64,000 nucleotides of DNA, from the NCBI GenBank assembly GCA_934271235.1, contig CAKQQT010000005.1:73975-137974 (forward strand), read 5' to 3'. Origin of the DNA: an uncultured Clostridia bacterium. Lineage in GTDB: Bacteria; Bacillota; Clostridia; Peptostreptococcales; Anaerovoracaceae. The stretch's first letter is position 1. Every line of letters starts with the position of its first letter. A model generated the notes under the pieces. That model made no database searches, had not been told where the DNA came from, and was given only the letters and a program-made list of their open reading frames with translations. Positions 43,792-50,754 of the stretch are shown here, piece after piece. Position numbers and translations under genes: made by a program.

Positions 43792-44808
43792 ATGGCAAAC
43801 AAAAGCGGCGGAAGACAACGATTGCTCGCGGTTTATGAAATCCTTAGAGAATTCAGTGACACGGAAGTGAGCTTAACAAAATCTCAGATATGTGACCTCC
43901 TTGATGAACGCTACGGTCTGGAGGCTGATCAGCGAACGGTTCAAGATGATCTAGATTGCCTGCTGGAATCCGGATGCATCCGCTCAGATAAAAAGAATTG
44001 TTTTCATTTTACTGTACGTCCTTTTGAGGACTGGGAACTAAAAATGCTGGTCGATGGTATTGCGCAAACCGATTATTTTGAGCCGCGCACTTTAAATCAT
44101 ATTATTGAAAAAATCATCTCTCTTGCAGGTCCTACCGATGCCGAAATGCTGCGCAGGAATCGTCCTGCGCTCGACTATGCTGTAAAAGAAAATGATTTTT
44201 ATCTTTCGGAGAATCTGCGCAGACTAACTTCTGCAGTGAAAGAACTGCATCCGGTCCAATTTGAATATTTCAAATTAGACGAAAATAAACTTCCGGTTCT
44301 TCATGGCTGCGGAACCTATCTGGTACACCCATATATCATCGTAAAGCGCAATACCTTTTACTATCTCGTCAGCTACCGGGAGGGTGATTCTTCCTTGCGT
44401 TATTTCCGCATCGATCGTATGCGGAACATCGTGATCCAAGAAGATCAAAAAAGGCTTTCTCCGTGTCATCTTCCGATTGGGGATAAAACTGACGAGATCA
44501 ACCATTATTTACGCAACAATACCGATAGCTTTTGGGGAGAAAAAATATCTGTCATCGTCCGGCTTGACGGCACACCAAGCATCCTCTATGATGTTTTTGG
44601 CATTGAAAATGTAAATCTTACTTCAGAAAAAGATCCGTCTGTTTTTTGCATCAATGCGCAGGAGAATGCCGGACTATATCATAATCTCATGAAACTCGGT
44701 CCATCGATCACTGTATTGGAGCCGGCCGCTGTCCGTGCGCAGTATCTCCACGAACTAAGAACGATGCTTTCAAAATATAATGAAGATCCGCTATCGCCGT
44801 ATCTTTAG
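43792..44808 (+). CDS. HTH-WYL domain transcription regulator
   Basis: A 338-residue protein. N-terminal winged HTH (RLLAVYEILREFSDTEVSLTKSQICDLLDERY, ADQRTVQDDLDCLLESG), a WYL domain in the middle (VQFEYFKLDE, GTYLVHPYIIVKRNTFYYLVSYREGDSSLRYFRIDRM) and a C-terminal extension. WYL proteins bind nucleic-acid ligands and often control CRISPR or phage-defence genes. It lies between the two CRISPR systems and converges on the I-C operon. Possible operators are the palindromes at 48710-48738. Confidence 0.9.
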   Translation: MANKSGGRQRLLAVYEILREFSDTEVSLTKSQICDLLDERYGLEADQRTVQDDLDCLLESGCIRSDKKNCFHFTVRPFEDWELKMLVDGIAQTDYFEPRTLNHIIEKIISLAGPTDAEMLRRNRPALDYAVKENDFYLSENLRRLTSAVKELHPVQFEYFKLDENKLPVLHGCGTYLVHPYIIVKRNTFYYLVSYREGDSSLRYFRIDRMRNIVIQEDQKRLSPCHLPIGDKTDEINHYLRNNTDSFWGEKISVIVRLDGTPSILYDVFGIENVNLTSEKDPSVFCINAQENAGLYHNLMKLGPSITVLEPAAVRAQYLHELRTMLSKYNEDPLSPYL

Positions 44809-44889
44809 AACGTAGCCAAATAATGTTTCCATTCCACTAAATTCTTTCAAGTATGCCTGGACCGAAAAAGGAAAATATCAAGGTGTACA

Positions 44890-44922
44890 ATTTCTACTCA
44901 CACGCCTCATGCGAGGCGCGAC
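44890..44922 (-). repeat. Solitary intact type I-C CRISPR repeat
   Basis: On the minus strand the 33 bases begin GTCGCGCCTCGCATGAGGCG and end TGAGTAGAAAT. It has the form of I-C repeats: GTCGC start, an 8-pair stem with GCAT loop, and an 11-base 3-prime tag ending GAAAT. It lies 32 bases after cas7 in operon direction, where an array or cas4-cas1-cas2 would normally follow. There is no second repeat one spacer length away. Confidence 0.85.
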
Positions 44923-44954
44923 TTTTGATTTTTCCCTAGCTCTTGCCAGCTTAT

Positions 44955-45815
44955 TTACAGCTTTTCAATCAGTTCTACACCTTCCGGCATCTGACGATCA
45001 ACTATGATCTCGTAATCGCTGAATGCACGCGGCGGTTCGTCTTCATTCTTTGGTTTCACATCAATTTTGCCAAAAAGCAGATGCGACGGTGCGTTGCCTA
45101 AAACGCAATCGTGCTTAAAAACGTAGAGTTTGCGCATGCACATTTTGCCTCTTGCCGCACTGTGATCAATTTCAAACATGTTAATGATCGCCTCCCACAG
45201 CACATCTAAGTCCTCTTCCGAAAGCTGCGTTGTTTTCTGCGCCAATGCTGCGGAGACATAGCCCTCCGCACGATACAGTGCATAAGGGATAATGTACTTT
45301 CTTCCCATTTCGGTATTGCCGGTTTCCGTTCTTTCTTCGGTCGTACGGGCCTGTCGGGTAATGGTCACTTCATCTCTTGAGATCGGTGATATGCTGCGGG
45401 CAAAATTGATCTGTACCGGGCCTCTGATAATACCGCATGGGTCGGTTCCCGTGGACATCACCGCACCGAATGTTCTGACGTCAAAGTAGTTTCTGCACAT
45501 GTAAGCGCAAGCTTTCTTCACATCATTCGCATTTTTGCCTTTTTGTCCTGTTTCAAGCCCCTGCGCTTCATAGGCCTCAGTAAATTTCGCGTTCAAAAAG
45601 CGGTCTGGCTTGATCAAGATATTATAGCCTGCCTCTCCTTCTTTCACAAGCTCTACGTAGTTTCGGATTTTCCGTTTCAGACAAACGTCTGTAATATACC
45701 CAAGGCCAGTTGCCGGGTCCATACGCGGTGCATTGCCTGCATCCGGGTCGCCGTTCGGATTTCCGTTCTCTACATCAAAAAGCATTAAGAAATCATATCG
45801 GTTCTGAATTGCCAT
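44955..45815 (-). CDS. cas7: Cas7 (Csd2), type I-C Cascade backbone
   Basis: A 286-residue protein starting MAIQNRYDFLMLFDVENGNPNGDPDAGNAPR, the Csd2/Cas7 signature, with INFARSISPISRDEVTITRQAR in the middle. AGGGAGG stands seven bases before this ATG. Six or more copies coat the crRNA guide. Gene starts 13 bases after cas8 ends. No cas4, cas1 or cas2 follows. Confidence 0.96.
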   Translation of the reverse strand: MAIQNRYDFLMLFDVENGNPNGDPDAGNAPRMDPATGLGYITDVCLKRKIRNYVELVKEGEAGYNILIKPDRFLNAKFTEAYEAQGLETGQKGKNANDVKKACAYMCRNYFDVRTFGAVMSTGTDPCGIIRGPVQINFARSISPISRDEVTITRQARTTEERTETGNTEMGRKYIIPYALYRAEGYVSAALAQKTTQLSEEDLDVLWEAIINMFEIDHSAARGKMCMRKLYVFKHDCVLGNAPSHLLFGKIDVKPKNEDEPPRAFSDYEIIVDRQMPEGVELIEKL

Positions 45816-45828
45816 TCTATTTACCTCC

Positions 45829-47694
45829 CTATTTTTCTTCACGTTTCTTTTCTCGCGGCAGTCGTAATGTTTGCTGGTAGTAGCCTACGACAAACGCACC
45901 TTGCTCTTCCAAGGTCAACCTTTTCGGGAAATTTCCCTCTAGCTTATCCATAATTTCTGCTTGCAGCATCTTATACGGTTTATACATGCCCGGTTTTTTG
46001 ACCCTGATTTTTCGCATATGAGCGCTCGACAATTTTTCTAAAGTCGGAAACGTCATCATTGGTTTCTCCATCGCCGAAGGATAATAGCTATCTTTTATCG
46101 TTCTGTTTAATTTTGTTTCGGCAGAGGTTGCCTGGATCCCCTCTAATACAGCAAACAACCTGCCGCATAAGTATCCGATGTCACAACAGTTTTTGTCTAA
46201 TTTCACTTTCCATACCTCCTTTTTGTTTTCGTCCTCTTGATGTTTTGCCGTGCGTTCTTCCGCGTGATGCATCAAGTATGCTTTCGCCAGACCTGCGCGA
46301 GTCTTGGTCACGTACTTGTCGATTTTGACCTTTCGTATCACCGTTTCCAGCAATGATTTCGGATATGGATACCCGTAGATAATGGATCCCATAAGCTTAC
46401 TGAACAATGCCGGATCCATTTTTTCTTCTCTGCTCCTCGGGACATATTTGGGCGTTTCACCTTCTGTGCTTTCTTTCAGGGACAGGCAGTGCATTTTGAT
46501 ACCGGAAAGCGGCACGACCCGCACCTCCTTCGACACCTGCAGTTCATCCTGAAACTTTGCTGCGTTCCACAGCATGTCCAAAAACTTTTGCCGATAGACA
46601 AATTTGATAGAAATTCTGGAAGTATTCGGTTTCAATCCGACGATATAGAAATCTATATTGCCGTCCAACTTTGCATCCAAGGTCCTTAATTCTTTACTTG
46701 TGACTTTTGTCTGCATGCCTCTCTCCAGCAGACTCTTTAAGATCGCATTCATCTTTGTTGCATCGGGCATGCCCGCCAGCAGTTCCTGCAGCAGCATTTC
46801 GTGCGCATCTCCGCCATCCATCGCCCAAAAAGCAACGGTAATATCATCCATGATCATGCGGTGCGACCGCTGTTTGAGAATGTAATTCAAAGCCTCCGTG
46901 TACTTATGCATCGCGAGTTCCGAAATATTGCTGTTGTAAGACTGGTCATTGCCATAGGAGTTTTCCGACGGATTATTGAACCCGATCAGAACTCCTCCGG
47001 TCGAAGCTCCACCTGCAACGCCTTTGATCTTGCTGTGGATCCTTGCAATATCAGAAACTTCTCCTGTGATAGCGCACTGCGCCTGATACTCGCCGGGCTG
47101 GCTCTGACTCTGCACATATTCACGCTCCCATTTTGCTTTGATCTGCGGATCGTCTTGCAGCAGCAAGTCAGGATGTCCGGCAAGACAGAATGCAAAACCT
47201 GCGCTTGTATAGTCTTTCCCTAAGTCTAAAAGATGTCGGTTCTCCGTTTCACCCTCCGGTTTCCAGGATCGCAGGAAGTTGCGAAAGGCATCAATGATTG
47301 GACTGTTGAGCCCGTCAATGAATTCCAGATTTCGGTCCACAAAAGCCTGATGCGATTTTACAGCCTTTCCGGTTCTGTCCTGCGGATTCAGGCTCTCTTT
47401 CTCGCGATTCAGTCCAAAGATGTACAGCGGCCTGTGTTCGATCGTATTGCTCTCGATGCCTGATTTCTCTGTTCTCTTGGGAAAGCGCATGATCCTCTGG
47501 ATTTGTTTTTCCTTCACATTTCCGTTCTTCTGCACCTGTTTCTCAATCTCCTGACAGGAAACGATTTTATCTACTTGTCCCTCCGGCGTCAGCACAATTT
47601 TATATTTGATCGACACTTCGGAATAGCCGTCCGGAACAACCAGTCCTTTTTCTGCCAGCACATCGTAGTAATCACATAAGGCTTTGATCAGCAT
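45829..47694 (-). CDS. cas8c: Cas8c (Csd1), type I-C large subunit
   Basis: A 621-residue protein counted from MLIKALCDYYDVLAEKGLVVPDGY, which overlaps the cas5 stop by seven bases; the longer open frame is antisense-like. Family features include SHQAFVDRNLEFIDGL, NRHLLDLGKDYTSAGFAFCLAG and GVLIGFNNPSENSYGNDQSYN. Cas8c recognises the PAM and, through an internal start, usually also supplies the Cas11-like small subunit. The frame is uninterrupted, so Cascade should be functional. Confidence 0.95.
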   Translation of the reverse strand: MLIKALCDYYDVLAEKGLVVPDGYSEVSIKYKIVLTPEGQVDKIVSCQEIEKQVQKNGNVKEKQIQRIMRFPKRTEKSGIESNTIEHRPLYIFGLNREKESLNPQDRTGKAVKSHQAFVDRNLEFIDGLNSPIIDAFRNFLRSWKPEGETENRHLLDLGKDYTSAGFAFCLAGHPDLLLQDDPQIKAKWEREYVQSQSQPGEYQAQCAITGEVSDIARIHSKIKGVAGGASTGGVLIGFNNPSENSYGNDQSYNSNISELAMHKYTEALNYILKQRSHRMIMDDITVAFWAMDGGDAHEMLLQELLAGMPDATKMNAILKSLLERGMQTKVTSKELRTLDAKLDGNIDFYIVGLKPNTSRISIKFVYRQKFLDMLWNAAKFQDELQVSKEVRVVPLSGIKMHCLSLKESTEGETPKYVPRSREEKMDPALFSKLMGSIIYGYPYPKSLLETVIRKVKIDKYVTKTRAGLAKAYLMHHAEERTAKHQEDENKKEVWKVKLDKNCCDIGYLCGRLFAVLEGIQATSAETKLNRTIKDSYYPSAMEKPMMTFPTLEKLSSAHMRKIRVKKPGMYKPYKMLQAEIMDKLEGNFPKRLTLEEQGAFVVGYYQQTLRLPREKKREEK

Positions 47695-48416
47695 CGCAGT
47701 TCCTCTCTGTACTTTTTTACATCGATCACACCGTTCACCATATGCGGATGATAGTACATGGTCGTTGCTCGATCTGAAAATTTTGGATCGTCCCAATCTC
47801 CGTTGATAGGAACACCCCTGTCCTCGAAACTGACCCGATAGCACATGTATCCGAGATCCACATCGCCCGATTCCAAGATCGTGCTGCTGATGTCCTTGTA
47901 GTTAAAGTTATCAACCAGTTCTATCTGCTCGACCGGAAATTCACTGCACCCAAAGCACGGCTGACGAAACCACTGTCCTTTTTCGATCCGGCGCTTGATG
48001 ATGTTATAATGTTTTTTCTCTCCATCTGTTTCCTCTTCATTTTTTAACCCGGTCAGTTCAAAATGAAAGGCGATACCGTACTTGACATCTTTCAGTACCA
48101 TAGCTGCCCGCTGACTGCGGCATTCCGACGTATAGATCTCCGGTTCTCCGCCATTGCCGTTCATACGGCTTTTCATCGCTGACAACAGCACTTTGTCTTT
48201 CACTTCATTACGCCGGATGTTTGCAAAATCGATTGGATTGAAAACCACGATCTCATCAATGACGTAGCGGATCGCCGGTTTCCAGTAGATGCTTTTCAGC
48301 ATGCCTTCCAACGCACCCGGTGTCGGCACGTCATAGCTGACGCGTTCTACCTTGAACTCACTTCTCGTAAAGCAGGCGTAGTCCCCTTTTGCAAGAATTT
48401 TGAATCCGTAACTCAT
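47688..48416 (-). CDS. cas5c: Cas5c (Csd5-type), crRNA-processing subunit
   Basis: A 242-residue Cas5 of subtype I-C with YDVPTPGALEGMLKSIYWKPAIRY, RRNEVKDKVLL, QRAAMVLKDVKYGIAFHFEL and FRQPCFGCSEFP. In subtype I-C this subunit cuts the pre-crRNA at the base of the repeat stem in place of Cas6. It is the first gene of a three-gene operon; cas3, usually upstream, is absent. Confidence 0.95.
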   Translation of the reverse strand: MSYGFKILAKGDYACFTRSEFKVERVSYDVPTPGALEGMLKSIYWKPAIRYVIDEIVVFNPIDFANIRRNEVKDKVLLSAMKSRMNGNGGEPEIYTSECRSQRAAMVLKDVKYGIAFHFELTGLKNEEETDGEKKHYNIIKRRIEKGQWFRQPCFGCSEFPVEQIELVDNFNYKDISSTILESGDVDLGYMCYRVSFEDRGVPINGDWDDPKFSDRATTMYYHPHMVNGVIDVKKYREELRC

Positions 48417-48489
48417 ACAATCACTCCCTTCGTATCTTTTTTTCTATCTATAAAAAATAATCAGATTACTGCATGTTCTTTCACAAAAT

Positions 48490-48517
48490 AATAAGTGTTA
48501 CTTTATAAAAACTTATT
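48490..48517. promoter_or_regulatory. Palindrome over the cas5 promoter -10 region
   Basis: AATAAGT (48490-48496) and ACTTATT (48511-48517) form an inverted repeat with 14 bases between, covering the predicted -10 box and start. A dimeric regulator such as the WYL protein could bind here. Confidence 0.4.
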
Positions 48518-48533
48518 TCTTGATATAGTGCAA
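48505..48533 (-). promoter_or_regulatory. Probable promoter of the cas5-cas8-cas7 operon
   Basis: TTGCAC (48528-48533), 17-base spacer, TTTTAT (48505-48510) on the minus strand; start near 48498, 80 bases before cas5. The 16 bases matching the crRNA-like guide (48515-48530) fill the spacer and half of the -35 box. Confidence 0.6.
48515..48530 (+). promoter_or_regulatory. Protospacer-like match to the crRNA-like guide
   Basis: ATTTCTTGATATAGTG, identical to the first 16 bases after the degenerate I-C repeat at 48658-48683 (minus strand). The three bases on its 5-prime side are CTT; the usual I-C PAM is TTC, so the flank is pyrimidine-rich but not canonical. Confidence 0.7.
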
Positions 48534-48601
48534 ATTTTATATTTATACTACTAAAAATAATACCTTTTGTCAACGCCTCAAATTCCAGAAAACGCAAAAT
48601 A

Positions 48602-48632
48602 AGACGAGTATACCAAAAAAGTACACCCGTCT
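48602..48632. terminator. Hairpin ending the crRNA-like RNA
   Basis: AGACGAGTATAC and GTACACCCGTCT. On the minus strand all 12 pairs form with two G-U, followed by TATTTTG. On the plus strand two mismatches occur, followed by ATTTTTC. Minus-strand use fits the small RNA better. Confidence 0.55.
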
Positions 48633-48657
48633 CATTTTTCTCACTATATCAAGAAAT

Positions 48658-48683
48658 ATTTCTACTCACGCGCCCCGCGCGAC
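48658..48683 (-). repeat. Shortened type I-C repeat in the small RNA
   Basis: 26 bases, minus strand beginning GTCGCGCGGGGCGCG. Compared with the intact copy at 44890-44922 it lacks seven bases of stem and loop, but the remaining CGCGC/GCGCG stem and the 11-base tag are intact, which argues for selection rather than decay. Confidence 0.8.
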
Positions 48684-48709
48684 AGTCCCCCACGTTCTAC
48701 CACGCTTCG

Positions 48710-48738
48710 GACAAAGGTTATTATAGCAAACCTTTGTC
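48710..48738. promoter_or_regulatory. Perfect inverted repeat around the small RNA -10 box
   Basis: GACAAAGGTT (48710-48719) and AACCTTTGTC (48729-48738) with nine bases between, which include TATAAT. It has the form of an operator for a dimeric repressor acting on the crRNA-like RNA. Confidence 0.65.
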
Positions 48739-48748
48739 ACCCTTGCAA
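48720..48748 (-). promoter_or_regulatory. Promoter of the crRNA-like RNA
   Basis: TTGCAA (48743-48748), 17-base spacer, perfect TATAAT (48720-48725) on the minus strand; start near 48713. Confidence 0.82.
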
Positions 48749-49166
48749 TGTATTTTTCCCGCATTGGATTTTTTCATTCACAGCTGAAAAAAACGCAACA
48801 TTTCTCCGAAAATCCGCCTTTTTCCGGCGTTGATTCAGGGCTCATTGCGTTTTTGAATGTGCCCCGCGTAATTCTCCAATCAAATTCTAAAATTGGGGGG
48901 TTTACAAGCTTTTTTCAAGCAAAAATTGGAGAATTTCCAAGGAGCTCTCAAATTCCGCAACACGACGCAGCAAGCTGCGGATCATTCACGGTATGCAGCC
49001 GGCTACGCGCGATGTGCAGCTCGGCAGGTCATATACGGCAGACGCTATGCCGCGGACCCATGCTGAGGCTCCCGCGCGCTCCGCCGCAAACGGCAAGAGC
49101 GGCCAGAGCGGCATCAGCAGCAAGAGCGGCAGGCGCATCAGCGGCCAGCAATATGGGCAGGTGCAA
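48749..49166. other. Intergenic stretch with an inverted repeat, no gene seen
   Basis: About 420 bases between the CRISPR region and the CoA-transferase gene. AATTCTCCAAT (48870-48880) and ATTGGAGAATT (48925-48935) form an 11-base inverted repeat. The part near 49080-49150 is GC-rich with GGC-rich near-repeats. A long plus-strand frame from 48748 runs antisense into the neighbouring gene and looks fortuitous. I see no promoter or terminator I would defend. Confidence 0.5.
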
Positions 49167-50543
49167 TCAGTACATCCGTTTGCTGGTATTGGACCAGATG
49201 CCCATTTTTTCGGCTTCTCGGATCATGTCGTCGCGGAAGTCCGGATGGGCGATGTTGATCAGCATCTCGGCGCGTTCCCAGGTGGACTTGCCTTTGAGGT
49301 TGGCCGCGCCGTATTCCGTGACGATGAAGCCGGTGCAGGAACGTGGGGTAGTCACCACGGAGCCCGGCGGCAGGATCGGCGTGATCAGGGATACTCGGCT
49401 GCCATCCTTGAGCGTTCTGGTGGACGGCAGGCACAAGAAGCTCTTGCCGCCGTTGGAACGGTAGGCGCCGATTACGAAGTCGAGCTGACCGCCGGTACCG
49501 CTGACCTGTTTATAGCCGGCGGTCTCCGCGCAGACCTGCCCGTAAATATCAACCGCGATACAGCTGTTGATGGAAACGAACTTGTTGATCTCCGCGATGT
49601 TCGTACAGTTGTTGACCCACTCGACCGGCGCGCAGCAGCAGGTCGGATTGTTGTTGATAAAATCATAGAGCCGCTTGCTGCCGGCCGCGAAGGAATAAAC
49701 CGCTCTGCCATGGTTCATCGGCAGATTGATCTTATTGACGATCTTGCCCGCCGCGTAAAGATCCAAGTACGCGTCCACGAACATTTCGGTATGAATGTTC
49801 AGTTCATTGATATCGGAATTCGCCAATAAGGAGCCAACCGACGACGGCAGACCGCCGATACCGATTTGAATGGTGGAACCGCTTTCCAGATGCTGCACCA
49901 CATGATTGGCGATCTCTTGATCCTCTGCCGACGGCGCTTTGATCTTTAACTCTGCCAGCGGCAGGTTCTCGCCCTCGACGATATAGTCTACATCTTTGAT
50001 ATTGATCTCGTTGCTGTAACCGTAAGCAAACGGCATGTTTTCATTGACCTCCACGACGATCTTGCGCGCGCCGCGAATGACACCCAGCATATCCGCGACC
50101 TGCGGTCCGAGGTTAAAATCCCCGTTGCTGTCCATCGGTCCGACCTGAAACATCGCGACATCGATATGATTGCCATTGTCATTCCAAAGATCCGGCAGTT
50201 CGCAGAACATCATCGGCATGTACCAGCAGTTGCCTTCGTCTGCCATGCGGCGATCGAAAGCGCTGAAATGCGCGGAAGTAAAGCGCACATGCTTCGGACC
50301 TTCCTCCCCCAGCGCCGCGGCCGCCCGATAGGTAGCCAGAGGTTCCTCGTGGATTCCCACCGTCGATAAAATCGTAACATCCCGCAGCTCAGACACGCGC
50401 ATCGCGAGTGCCTTATCCATCGTATCGACAATACCCGCGCCGGTGCCGAAATGCACCCGGTATCCGTTGCGTACGACCTGTGCCGCCGTCTCCGCCGAAA
50501 CCCGCTTGCTCTCATATTCCAATTTATAATTATTTGACTGCAT
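49167..50543 (-). CDS. Acyl-CoA:acetate / 4-hydroxybutyrate CoA-transferase family
   Basis: A 458-residue class I CoA-transferase beginning MQSNNYKLEYESKRVSAETAA; AAAGGAG supports this start over one 11 codons earlier. NIHTEMFVDAYLDLYAAGKI holds the probable catalytic Glu; IGIGGLPSSVGSLL and GTGGQLDFVIGAYRSNGGKS are CoA-binding loops. It resembles butyryl-CoA:acetate and 4-hydroxybutyrate CoA-transferases of butyrate producers; which acyl group it prefers cannot be told by eye. Single gene. Confidence 0.88.
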   Translation of the reverse strand: MQSNNYKLEYESKRVSAETAAQVVRNGYRVHFGTGAGIVDTMDKALAMRVSELRDVTILSTVGIHEEPLATYRAAAALGEEGPKHVRFTSAHFSAFDRRMADEGNCWYMPMMFCELPDLWNDNGNHIDVAMFQVGPMDSNGDFNLGPQVADMLGVIRGARKIVVEVNENMPFAYGYSNEINIKDVDYIVEGENLPLAELKIKAPSAEDQEIANHVVQHLESGSTIQIGIGGLPSSVGSLLANSDINELNIHTEMFVDAYLDLYAAGKIVNKINLPMNHGRAVYSFAAGSKRLYDFINNNPTCCCAPVEWVNNCTNIAEINKFVSINSCIAVDIYGQVCAETAGYKQVSGTGGQLDFVIGAYRSNGGKSFLCLPSTRTLKDGSRVSLITPILPPGSVVTTPRSCTGFIVTEYGAANLKGKSTWERAEMLINIAHPDFRDDMIREAEKMGIWSNTSKRMY

Positions 50544-50754
50544 CCTTGTCTCCTTTCGGCCTGCCCCGCAGGCCATTCGTAAAAATCTTTGTGTGCCTTT
50601 GCCAACTGAAGGTATGATCTTATCATACCACTTTTTGCGCTCTCCTGCACGTCAAACTTCATCTTCGCGGGCATCTTGCGGTCGCTTCTCGGGCAGAAGG
50701 CTTCATCTTCACAGGCACGTTCCGGGCAGAAGATTTTCTTTTCCCGGGAAAATA

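Larger units (their letters stand above)
48597..48713 (-). ncRNA. crRNA-like small RNA, candidate Cascade-guided autorepressor
   Basis: Predicted transcript of about 117 bases on the minus strand: consensus promoter (48720-48748), 30-base lead, degenerate I-C repeat (48683 down to 48658), guide ATTTCTTGATATAGTG (48657 down to 48642), then a 12-pair hairpin (48602-48632, two G-U pairs) with a short T tract. The repeat keeps a 5-pair stem and the complete TGAGTAGAAAT tag, so Cas5c could process it. The guide matches the predicted cas5 promoter. It resembles the CreR-type or CreA-type RNAs described for other Cascade systems. Transcription is inferred, not shown. Confidence 0.7.

Noticed and set aside
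44809..44889. A second I-C repeat about one spacer length below 44890
   Set aside because: The sequence near 44840 has only a vague resemblance (AGTGGAATGGAAAC) to I-C repeat ends in general and none to the local repeat.
48515..48657. The 16-base inverted repeat read as ends of a small transposable element
   Set aside because: No flanking target duplication is seen, and one arm lies directly after a CRISPR repeat with the other in a promoter, which the guide-target reading explains better.
48748..49464. A 238-codon plus-strand frame starting in the intergenic region
   Set aside because: Its second half is antisense to the CoA-transferase and of low complexity; no promoter or ribosome site and no recognisable domain.
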